Assembly: GCA_963799105.1 (NCBI GenBank)
Contig: CAWCVR010000011.1
Coordinates: 1-64,000, forward strand
Direction: 5' to 3'
Length of the DNA stretch: 64,000 nt
DNA from: CAWCVR01 sp963799105
GTDB lineage: Bacteria > Acidobacteriota > Terriglobia > Bryobacterales > Bryobacteraceae
Position numbers and translations under genes: made by a program. Below the pieces are notes generated by a model. It was not told the DNA's origin. It made no database searches and saw only the letters and a list, made by a program, of their open reading frames with translations. Shown in pieces: positions 8,459 to 17,477 of this stretch (positions within the stretch are counted from its first letter, which is position 1; every line of letters begins with the position of its first letter).

Positions 8459-10075
8459 ATGGACGCCGGGTGGCGAATCACCGTGATCTGGGCGTGCTTC
8501 GCGGCGCGGCTGCTGTTTTATGCCGCCATGCTGCCGTTGTGGGAGGGCTTCGACGAGTGGGCCCACTTCGCGGCGATCCGCGCCATGGCGTCGCGCGGCG
8601 TGGCGCTGGTGCCGCGGAATGCGCCCGTGCCCAGGGACGTAGCCGAATCGCTGAATCTGGCGCCGGTGGCTTGGGAATTGCGCAACTACCCGCCCCCGGC
8701 CGTCACCGAGGATGCCTTCTGGACTCTGCCCGCGGAAGAACGCCAGCGGCGCGAAGCGGCCTTCCGGGACATGCCGGCGGCGTGGCGGAGCGAATCCGGG
8801 CCACCCGCCCTTACGGCTTACGAGGCGCTGCAGCCGCCGCTCTACTACTGGCTGATGGCGCCGGCGGCGCGCCTGCTGGGCGGCCGCGGCCTGGCGGCCC
8901 AGGTGCTGGCCATCCGCTGGCTGAGCGCGCTGGTGGCATCGCTGGCGATCCCGCTGATCTACCTGGTGGCGCGCGCGGTTTTTGCCGACATGCGTATCGC
9001 GCTGGGATGCGCCGCGGTGGCTGCCCTGATGCCCGAATGGGCGCTCGATGTGGCGCGCGTGGGCAACGATTGCCTGTCAGTGGCGTTCTTCACCCTGATG
9101 CTCTGGTTCGGGCTGAAACTCGTCGAGGACGGTCCGCGGATGCGCTGGGCGGCGGGCCTGGGGACGGCTCTGGGCTTGGGGCTTTTGACCAAGGCCTGGT
9201 TTCTGACAGCGGCGCCGGCGGCGGTGCTGCTGTTCGTCTGGCTGGCACGGGGCGGACGAATCGCCCGCGCCACACGGGCGGGTGCGGTGGCGGCGGGGAT
9301 TGCGGTGGCGATCTCAAGCTGGTGGTATGCGCACAACCTGGTTACCACGGGGACGCTATCGGGGCTCAGCGAATCGGTGATGCTGCGGCACACCGGAGCG
9401 GCCGAGATGGCGTCGGCGGCGCTGACGGTGCCGTGGCTCCGGGCCATCGACTCGGTGTTTCTGTCGCACCTGTATTTCGGAAGCTGGAGCTCGCTCGAGG
9501 TCCGCTCGTGGATGTACCACCTCTTCTATGCGGTCATCCTGCTGGCCGCGGCCGGGCTGTTGCGGACACGGCGAATGCCGCGGCCTGCGGCGGTGGGCTG
9601 GCTGCTGGCGGTCTACCTGGCGTTCTGGGCCGGCCAGTTGTACAACGTGGAGTTGATGTGGCTGAGCAAAGGCGTCCCCACCTCGATGGGTTGGTACCTG
9701 TACGCCGCGGTTGCCGCCGAGGTGGTGTTGGCGGTGGCGGGGTGGCGCGCGATTCTGCCGGAAAAAGCCGGAAACTGGCCGATAGCCGGGGGCGTCCTTC
9801 TTTTCGGACTCTTCGATCTCTATACCCTGCACGCGGTGGCGATCCCGTATTACACGGGCATGATCCGGCACAAGGTTTCGGGGCCGCTCGGAGCACTGCA
9901 CGCTTCGGATTTTCAGGCGGTGGGGTTCGGGGAAGCCCTGCGGCGTCTGACGGTTTTCAAGAGCGGCGTGGTGACGGAGCCGGTTCTGGTGGCTTTGTGG
10001 GTGGCGTACCTGCTGGGCACGGCGGCGCTGGTGGTGGCGGGAACGCGCGGTAGCCGGCGCAACATATTAAAATAA
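8459..10075 (+). CDS. multi-spanning membrane glycosyltransferase-like protein
   Basis: The 538-residue integral membrane protein has about ten hydrophobic segments. The first extracytoplasmic loop carries EGFDEWAHF and later LQPPLYYWL, the acidic and PLYY signatures of lipid-linked sugar transferases of the PMT/ArnT and DUF2142 type, which move a sugar from a polyprenyl carrier to an outer surface acceptor. ATG 8459 begins the first membrane helix; the longer reading to 8249 is not protein-like. Only 11 bases separate its stop from the start of the giant secreted protein, so the two may be co-transcribed and the latter might be a target. Substrate and acceptor cannot be read from the sequence. 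Confidence 0.7.
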   Translation: MDAGWRITVIWACFAARLLFYAAMLPLWEGFDEWAHFAAIRAMASRGVALVPRNAPVPRDVAESLNLAPVAWELRNYPPPAVTEDAFWTLPAEERQRREAAFRDMPAAWRSESGPPALTAYEALQPPLYYWLMAPAARLLGGRGLAAQVLAIRWLSALVASLAIPLIYLVARAVFADMRIALGCAAVAALMPEWALDVARVGNDCLSVAFFTLMLWFGLKLVEDGPRMRWAAGLGTALGLGLLTKAWFLTAAPAAVLLFVWLARGGRIARATRAGAVAAGIAVAISSWWYAHNLVTTGTLSGLSESVMLRHTGAAEMASAALTVPWLRAIDSVFLSHLYFGSWSSLEVRSWMYHLFYAVILLAAAGLLRTRRMPRPAAVGWLLAVYLAFWAGQLYNVELMWLSKGVPTSMGWYLYAAVAAEVVLAVAGWRAILPEKAGNWPIAGGVLLFGLFDLYTLHAVAIPYYTGMIRHKVSGPLGALHASDFQAVGFGEALRRLTVFKSGVVTEPVLVALWVAYLLGTAALVVAGTRGSRRNILK

Positions 10076-10086
10076 CGGGTACTCGC

Positions 10087-13000
10087 GTGAACTGGAATCG
10101 GATTCGCAGGTGGTTTCGGGGTGCGCTGCTGGGGTCGCTGGCAGCGGGAGCGCTGTGGGGCCAGGCTTCTCCATCCGACTGCGCTTCCGGGTACCCTTGT
10201 GTCACGCTGTCGACTTCCTCGAACAGTTTGACGCAGGGCCAATCGGCTACGCTCACCGCCCTGGTGAATGCCAACGGGCCGGACAGCCGGGCAGTCGCGT
10301 GGACCCTGAGCCCCGCGGGCGCCGGGACCCTGGGCGCGGGGAATCCGGTCAACACCGCGGGCAACTCGACCAACATTTACGTTGCGCCAGCCTCCATCGC
10401 TGCGCACCAGACGGTCACCATCACGGCCACGGCTTTCTCGGCCAGTTATGGCACGACGGCATACTATTCGGTCCCGATCCAACTGGCGCCGCCGTCGATT
10501 ACCGTGAGCCCTTCGACCGCCGGCCCAGCGGCCGGAGCCACCGTGCAGTTTACGGCGACCGGCGGCACGGTCACCTGGAGTATCAGCCCCTCGACTGCGT
10601 CAGCCGATGGCGGCATCGATCCCAACAGCGGCCTCTACACCGCGCCCGCGTCCATTACTTCGTCGACGACGGTAACCGTCACCGCAACCAGCACCGCCGA
10701 CTCCAGCGTAACCGGGACCGCGAAAATCACCCTGACAGCCCCGCTGACGATCGCCGTGTCCGTCTCGCCAAGTTCGGCCACCTTGACCGCCGGCCAGACC
10801 CAGCAGTTCGCGGCGACCGTGACTAATACAACCAACGCGGCAGTTACCTGGTCTCTTAACCCGGCGGGGGTGGGAAGCATCGATTCCACCGGCCTGTACA
10901 CCGCGCCCTCGTCCATCACAGCCAGCCAGAAAGTCACGGTTACAGCCACCAGTTCGGCCGATCCCGCCAAGACGGGGAGCGCGGCCATCACGCTCAGCGT
11001 GCCGGTCGATGTCGGCACCGGGGCGTCAACGGCCACGCTGCAAATGGAGTTCATCCAGGCGTTCTATCGCAACGGATTCAATAACCTGGTTTCGGTGCCG
11101 CCGCAGGGGCAGGTGGTTTCGCTGGGCGGCGGCGTCTACGGCCAGAAATTCTCGGACGCGGCCAAGGACTCGGGCGTCACTTATGCTCTGGCAACCGCCA
11201 GTGCGAGCGTGAATCCGGCGCCCGACGGGAGCTCGTTGCCGGTGGCGCAGATCTATCCGGGCATTTTCGCCTACTACTCGACGATCGGCGCCTCCACCGC
11301 CGGAGCCCCGCTGAGCGATACCCGGAACTGCCCGTTCTTCGATCCCAACAATTCCTGCACGTATCAGGCCTTCGACAAGAACTACGTGTTGTTCGCGTAC
11401 GCCAGCCCATTGGCCAGCGGCGTGCAAAACGCGTCGGTCAGCTCGACGTTCTACACTTTGTGGACCAGCCTGGGCGGCATCGGCGGGCCGGGGATGCCCA
11501 CCTCGGCCAGCGCCACGATGACGGCTTCCACGGGGACTGCCGCTACCGCCCAGACCTTCACCACGGGCGAAATCTTCTCCGTCACATCCGGCCTGAACAA
11601 GGGCCAGACATACGGCGTGATCGAACCGATTTTCGACCTGTACCTGGCCAACGGCGGGCCGGCCGGAAGCTTGGGCCTGCCCACCGGGAACGCGGTGACG
11701 TATACGTCCGGAGTTTCCTCGGGCGTCACCCAGCAGGCGTTCGAGGGCGGGCTGCTGGTCTACACGCCGGGCGGCGGCGGCACGGTGCAGGTACCGGTCG
11801 GGTCGGTGGTGTTGACGGGCCTGGCGGCGGGAGGCTCGTTTACGCTCCCGCTGGGGCAGACGATGACGCTTTCGGCCACGGTCCTGGATAAGTCCGGGAA
11901 TGCGCTGACCGGCCGGTACGTTTCGTGGGTCAGCACCGGCAGCCAGGTTGTCGCGGTGCAGGCGAACGGCGCCACGGCGACTCTCACCGCGGTGGGCGGC
12001 GGGACGGCCACGGTGATGGCATCCTCGGGCGGGGTCGGCAGCGCGCGCGTCACGGTGGTGGTGACGCTGCCCTGCTGCCAGATCGGCGATGGCGCTCCGC
12101 TGGCGGTCGCTGAGCGCGTTCCAGGCGGCGCTGAGCCGCAACCGGATCGCGGTGCAGGAGCCGGTTCCGGCTCCCGCGTTGCGCGTGGGGAACGGTTACG
12201 TGCAGACGGTCGAAGCCACCGGAGCGTCCGGCGCGGCCATCCCATACCTGCTCACGGAGGCCGACCAGGCCAGCGCGGCTTATGTGGTGACGGGAGCCTT
12301 GCTGGCAGCCTACCAGGGGCTGGGCGGCGCGGGCGGGACATGGGGCTATCCGCTGAGCGATGCGACCGCGGGCGGGACACAACTGTTCGCGGGCGGGGCT
12401 CTCTCCGGCAGTCCCATCCGTCTGGTGACCGGCCTCGTGCTGTCCAAGTGGCAGGCGCTGGGCTATGAAACCGGCGTGGCGGGAGCGCCGGCGGGCGATG
12501 CGGCGCCATTTTCCACTATCGGCGCCGACTCGGGAACCTCGCAGGCCTTCGCCCAAGGCGCCATCTACGCCGCCACGGCGGGGCCGCGGGCGGGTCAGGC
12601 GTACTTTGTGTCGGGACCGATCCTGGCCGCGTACGCGGGCGCCGGCGGGCCGGCGGGAAGCCTGGGCATGCCGGTGAGCGATGAAACCGCCAGCGGCGCT
12701 CTGCACTCGCAGATCTTCGAGGGCGGTACGATCGGCTACACGGCGGGAGGCACGGCCGCGACGGTGCAGGCTGCGCCCCGGAACCCGGCCGTGCTGGTGG
12801 CGCCGGCGATTGTGACGGCGGGCGGCCACGCGGTGTTCGCCATCACCGGCTTCCCCAACGGCAGCACGGTTCGCGTCTCGGTGACCGGGGAGCCGGATTT
12901 CCTGGTGACCACCGCCAACGGCGCGTATGGATGGGACACGTATCTTGCGCTTTCGTCGCCAGGCGGCACGGTGGCGATCCACGCGGCCGATACCCATGGG

Positions 13001-14905
13001 CCGTCGGCCGCCGATGGCACGTTGACGGTGCGGTCGCTCGCCGCCAGCCGGGCGAGCCTCGCCAAGGCGCAGGGGGACAACCAGACGGGCATGCCGGGAG
13101 CCGCGCTGCCGCTGCCGCTGGTGGTCGAGCTGGCGGATTCCTCGGGCACGCCGGTGATTGGCGCGGTGGTGACGTTTCAGGCTTCTCCGGGAGCGCAACT
13201 TTCGGCGGGCAGCGCGGTCACCGACGGCGCCGGTCATGCGCAGACCACCGTGCGTCTGCCGGCCTCGACGGGGGTGACGCTGGTGACCGCGTCGGCGCCG
13301 GTTACCGGAACCAGCCTGGTGACGTTCGGCCTGGTGGCCGCGGCGTCGAGTCTCCCCGGATTCCCCGCTCTGCGGCAGAGCGGAAGCGCGCCGCTGGGGC
13401 ACGGGACCGCCACCATCGGCCAGAAGGGCGCGCTGCTGACCGCCGTGGCGTCGATTCTGCAATACCACCAGAATCAGGGCGAGTTGCCGTCGCCCAACGG
13501 ACTGGCCACTCCGGCGGCGTTGAACGGCTACCTCGCGTCGCTGTGCTCGGTGGACGGCAACGGCAAGCCGGTGTGCGACGGCTTTGTGTCGAGCGGGGCC
13601 ACCGGCGAACAGATCGTCAACCTGTGGCGCGCCGCGCAATTCACCGGCGGCGTGGACGTGACGGCGGCGGGCGCGGCGGCGAGCGCCGTGGCGGACCTGG
13701 TGGCGCAGGGCGAGCCGGTGCTGCTGTCGCTGGGGTTGTCGCGCAACGGGGTGGCGGCCGGTGGGAACTTCGTGACGGCCATCGGCGTGGCCTCCGACGG
13801 GTCGCTCGCGATTCAGGATCCCAACCCCCTATTGGCGCGGACCAGTCTGGCCGATTACCTCAGTGGATTCCCGGCCGGCGGCGCCGCCTGGCAGGGCACG
13901 GTATTGGGCGCCGTGCGTTTCGCCGTGCGCGGCCCCTCGGCTACGCGCTTTCTGGCGGGCGCGCTTTCGCAACCGGCGTCGATGCCGGCGATGGTTTTGA
14001 ATATCGCGTCGGCCGCGGGCGCCTGCGGGGCGGCGTGGCCGGTCGAGGACGCGGTGGACGCGTCGGGCAATGCCCCGGCGCAAGGCGCGCTGTTGTCGCT
14101 GTTCAACGTGTGCGACGGCGCGCAGGCGGCCTACCAACTGGATGTGGGCGCGCCGCGGCCGTACAGCGCCTTTGTGACCGACCTGGCGGCGGGCGGATCG
14201 GCGTTCGACCTGTCGGGGAATGCCGCGGCGTCGTATGCGCTGACTCGTCCGAAGTCTGCGCTGGTAGTGTCGCCTCTGGCGGCCGGCATCGCGGCCAACG
14301 CAGTCGTCAACGCGGCGGCGTTCACCTCCGGGTTGGCGCCCGGCGGCATCATGGCGATCTTCGGAACGGGCCTGTGGGGCGCGGGCACGGCGACGGCGGT
14401 GGACGTGGATGGAACGGCGGCGTCCGTGCTGTTTGCCTCCGCATTCCAGGTAAATGCGCAGATTCCTCCGGGGACGGCGCCCGGCGTGCATACGGTGCGG
14501 GTCAAGTCGGCGTACGGCACGGCGCAGCAGCAGGTTGCGGTGTCGGCGGTGGCTCCGGCCATTTTCCTGCTGGGCGGCACGCCGGCGGGAGCGGTTCTGA
14601 ACCAGGACAATTCGATCAATACGCCGATGACGCCGCTGGCGCGGGGGCAGGTGCTGCAGGTGTACGCCACGGGGCTGGGAACGACGGTGAAGCAGGGGCA
14701 ATATTCGGTTGCGACAACGGCGGTGACAGCGGTGGTGAATGGAACGGAGTTGCCGGTCTCATTTGCGGGATTGGCTCCGGGATTCGTGGGGCTGTACCAG
14801 GTGAACATCCCGATTCCAGCGACAACGCCGCCCGGATCCGGGATACCCCTTACCCTCAAACAGGGGGGGCAAGTGAGCAACGCGGTCGAAATCGCACTTC
14901 AGTGA
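10087..14905 (+). CDS. giant secreted Ig-like / LGFP-repeat / C39-like protein (one apparent frameshift)
   Basis: Removing one G at 12109 joins GDGAPLAV to LSAFQAALSRNR and gives a 1,605-residue protein. Order: signal peptide (about 1-29, ending ALWGQA); three bacterial Ig-like (Big-type) domains with 'GTVTWSISP...GLYTAPASI' strands (30-320); repeated LGFP-type units (GGPAGSLGLPTGN, FEGGLLVYTPGG) on both sides of another Ig-like domain (roughly 400-900); further Ig-like strands; a C39 papain-like fold (about 1090-1280) whose Cys and His appear to be missing; then the Solibacter C-terminal domain (VVNAAAFTSGLAPGGIMAIF). The start is GTG 10087. Predicted to be exported and bind cell wall or carbohydrate. 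It follows the membrane glycosyltransferase by 11 bases. Confidence 0.75.
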
Positions 14906-15034
14906 GCAAAAAATGAGACCATCTGGTGTGAAACCGTTGACGGGAAGGGGTCTGGCGTGCTGTAATCGGGCCAGTTTGTGGATGGATGGAGTCTCGCGGA
15001 TTGCCGGATCCGGATTTCGGGGGAGGATTCTCTC

Positions 15035-15063
15035 TTGACAGCGGACCCGGAATCAGCTATGAA
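15035..15063 (+). promoter_or_regulatory. sigma-70 type promoter, TTGACA-N17-TATGAA
   Basis: A perfect -35 hexamer TTGACA (15035-15040) is followed by an ideal 17-base spacer and -10 TATGAA (15058-15063). It is the best housekeeping promoter in the window and implies a leader of about 255 bases before the start codon at 15325. Confidence 0.75.
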
Positions 15064-15109
15064 TAGGTTTTACCGCGTCTGGTAGTAGTCTGCAATTTTT
15101 GCGTTCGAG

Positions 15110-15158
15110 CCCTGGTGAGCACAGAAGATAAAAAGACTTAAAGACATGTGCCCCAGGG
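15110..15158 (+). other. stem-loop in the long mRNA leader
   Basis: CCCTGG (15110-15115) and GCACA (15119-15123) can pair with TGTGC (15147-15151) and CCAGGG (15153-15158), enclosing an A-rich loop. It may stabilise the mRNA or regulate the downstream gene. No known riboswitch class was recognised. Confidence 0.4.
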
Positions 15159-15324
15159 AAGAGTTCAGTACAGGCCCGGCGGCCGGCTTGGTGGCCAACG
15201 GAAAATCGAATCTCCGCCCGACACGGAGAGGTTCCCAAGGTTGAGAACGGTTTTAGAGGTATTGAGGCTCAGGTTGAAAGAGAACTTCGACCGATTCAAT
15301 TTCGAAATTTACAAGGAGAAGGAA

Positions 15325-17328
15325 ATGGCAGATTTTCGCAGATGGTTTACTGTGCTAGCTGTGCTGACCTTATTCGTAGGGTTGGCCAGCGCGCAGGTAG
15401 GCACCGGCAGCAGCAGTACGGGCGCCCCCTTCACGTGCGCGGTACAAAACGTGACGGTTACCCCGCAGCTTCGCTCGGAAGGCTTTACGGAACAGACCGG
15501 CGACATCGTGCTGGTTTGCACCGGCGGCGCTCCGCTTGCGACTGGCACGGTGATTCCAACGGTTAACGTGACCGTGTACTATAACGTTCCCGCAGTCACC
15601 AGCCGTTTGCTCAGCACGAGCCCGGTGAATGCTTCGGAAGCGTTGCTGTTGATCGACGAGCCGAATAACGGTCAGGTTGGATCGCAGAGTGGGTACGGCC
15701 CGATGTTGCCGCAGACTCTTTGCGCCAACCCGGCAAACGGCGCGGGCCCCAACGGTTGCCCGCAGGTGGTCGGCAACGTCACGATTGGCGGGGTTGTTTA
15801 TTCCGGCGTGCCGGTTCTCGCCGGCGCCACCACAACTCCCGGCCCGAATGTGTACCAGGGCGTCGTGGCTGGCTCCTCGGTGACATTCAATGGTATTCCG
15901 GTGCTTCCGCCGGTAACCAGCGGGTATTCCCGCGTATACCGCATCACCAACGTTCGCGTCAACGCCAATGGTGTTGGCGGCGGCGTGGCGGGCGGCCCGG
16001 GACAGGTCAACGCCTCGATTTCGATCAGCGGCGCGACCTCGCTCCCGATCTCGAATCCGAACCCGATCGTTGGCTATATCAACCAGGGTTTGAACAGCAG
16101 CGTCACCGGTGCTGGTTCCTTCACGCAGTGCAACTCTCAAGGCGGCGCTTTCGCCGGTCTCTTGAATTTCAAGGAGACCTTCCCAACGGCGTTTAAGACT
16201 CGCGTGGACGGCACAAAGGCCGGAAAGACGAACAACTGGGACGGCACTGGAACTCAGAACGTCCCATCATATGCCTACAATTCGGAGTCGAACTTCGTCG
16301 CCAACGGCGCTGGCGGCAACGGCTCTGTGACGGGCGGCGGCTTTACCGCCGGTCTCGCCGACTATGGTACCCGTTTGAAAGCGGTGTTCTCGAACGTTCC
16401 GGCCGGCGCTACGATCTACGTATCGACGACCAACGTGACCAGCACCAACGGCGCCTCCGCCGGCGTTAACCCGGTCGTCAACCCCGCTTCCTCGACGACC
16501 GCAACTTCGTACGCGACGCTGCTCATCGCCGGGGCCGAAGGCACCAACGATAACAACGGCGTTCCGTCGGCAACGTATACCAACACGTTCACCTCGGCCA
16601 GCACCAGCGGCAATGCGAGCTCCGCGGTTCAGTACGTAGCCATGACCTCGCAGGGGAATCCGATGGTAGCGGTTTGGGAAGTTCTCAACACCCAGCCGAC
16701 GTACCAGGAAACCATCAGCTTCTCGGTGTTTGTCGCCTATACGGCCACCTCGACGTTCCCGCCGGCTGGCAGTTCGCAGGTCGCTTTCTCGTTCGCTGCG
16801 AATCCGACCAACGGCGCTTTCAGCGCTTCCAACGCTTCTACGATTAACGCTCCAATCCCACGGTTCGCGGATACATCGGGACAGACGGGTAATCCGATTG
16901 GCACTTTCTTCACGATTAACCTGTGCCAGACCACCCTATTGTTCCCGTATGTCACAACGGTAACCGGGTTCGACACCGGAATTTCGATTGCGAACACCAC
17001 TACCGATCCGTTCAAGACCCTGGCCCAGCAAGGTACTTGCACCTTGTATTGGTATCAAGGGGCTAATAACCCGCCAAACACGGTCACGGGAGTCGTCGCT
17101 TCTGGGACGGTCCTGCCGTTGGCTGCATCCGCAACGACTAATGCCGGCGCGAATTTCACCGGCTACATGATCGCGGTTTGCAACTTCCAGTTGGCGCATG
17201 GCTTTGCGGTGGTCACGGACTACGGCGCCCAGAAGATCCTCTCGGTCTATCTGGCGCTGGTCGTTCCGACCGGCGTAAACAACCGGAACGGCTACAGCAG
17301 CACCGCTCCGGAAGCCCTGAACAACTAA
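15325..17328 (+). CDS. abundant secreted surface protein, unknown family
   Basis: The 667-residue protein has a clear signal peptide (WFTVLAVLTLFVGLASA, cleavage after ASA near residue 23). The mature part is rich in Gly, Ser, Thr, Asn and Val and reads as beta-sandwich material. A C-terminal domain of about 150 residues begins near LLFPYVTTVTGFDTGISIAN and contains several Cys (NLCQTT, GTCTLYWYQG, AVCNFQLAHGF). I have seen this tail in acidobacterial secreted proteins but know no function. ATG 15325 has a strong site AAGGAGAAGG just upstream; the frame stays open to 15148 but that part is leader. Ideal promoter, ideal ribosome site and strong terminator suggest a single-gene, highly expressed unit such as a surface layer or matrix protein; that is inference. 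Confidence 0.75.
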   Translation: MADFRRWFTVLAVLTLFVGLASAQVGTGSSSTGAPFTCAVQNVTVTPQLRSEGFTEQTGDIVLVCTGGAPLATGTVIPTVNVTVYYNVPAVTSRLLSTSPVNASEALLLIDEPNNGQVGSQSGYGPMLPQTLCANPANGAGPNGCPQVVGNVTIGGVVYSGVPVLAGATTTPGPNVYQGVVAGSSVTFNGIPVLPPVTSGYSRVYRITNVRVNANGVGGGVAGGPGQVNASISISGATSLPISNPNPIVGYINQGLNSSVTGAGSFTQCNSQGGAFAGLLNFKETFPTAFKTRVDGTKAGKTNNWDGTGTQNVPSYAYNSESNFVANGAGGNGSVTGGGFTAGLADYGTRLKAVFSNVPAGATIYVSTTNVTSTNGASAGVNPVVNPASSTTATSYATLLIAGAEGTNDNNGVPSATYTNTFTSASTSGNASSAVQYVAMTSQGNPMVAVWEVLNTQPTYQETISFSVFVAYTATSTFPPAGSSQVAFSFAANPTNGAFSASNASTINAPIPRFADTSGQTGNPIGTFFTINLCQTTLLFPYVTTVTGFDTGISIANTTTDPFKTLAQQGTCTLYWYQGANNPPNTVTGVVASGTVLPLAASATTNAGANFTGYMIAVCNFQLAHGFAVVTDYGAQKILSVYLALVVPTGVNNRNGYSSTAPEALNN

Positions 17329-17350
17329 CCATTGCGGTTTAGCAGTCTGA

Positions 17351-17380
17351 AAAGGGGGAGCTTCGGCTCCCCCTTTTTTT
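17351..17380 (+). terminator. strong rho-independent terminator
   Basis: AAAGGGGGAGC pairs with GCTCCCCCTTT around a TTCG tetraloop, followed by a run of T residues. It closes the single-gene unit of the surface protein. Confidence 0.95.
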
Positions 17381-17406
17381 GTGTCTTCCCGAATTGCCTG
17401 GAGTTG

Positions 17407-17416
17407 TGCTACACTG
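17407..17416 (+). promoter_or_regulatory. candidate extended -10, TGCTACACTG
   Basis: TGC followed by TACACT lies between the preceding terminator and the TTG start at 17478, in the right place to start that transcript. Similar 10-mers precede several other genes here. Confidence 0.4.
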
Positions 17417-17477
17417 AAGTTCTGCCCGCGTCCATCCCAGCCCAACCGTGTTCACACACCTGAACGAGGAGGTTTCC

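Noticed and set aside
15148..15324. N-terminal extension of the surface protein frame to 15148
   Set aside because: It would place 59 non-signal residues before a good signal peptide, and the ribosome site AAGGAGAAGG directly precedes ATG 15325.
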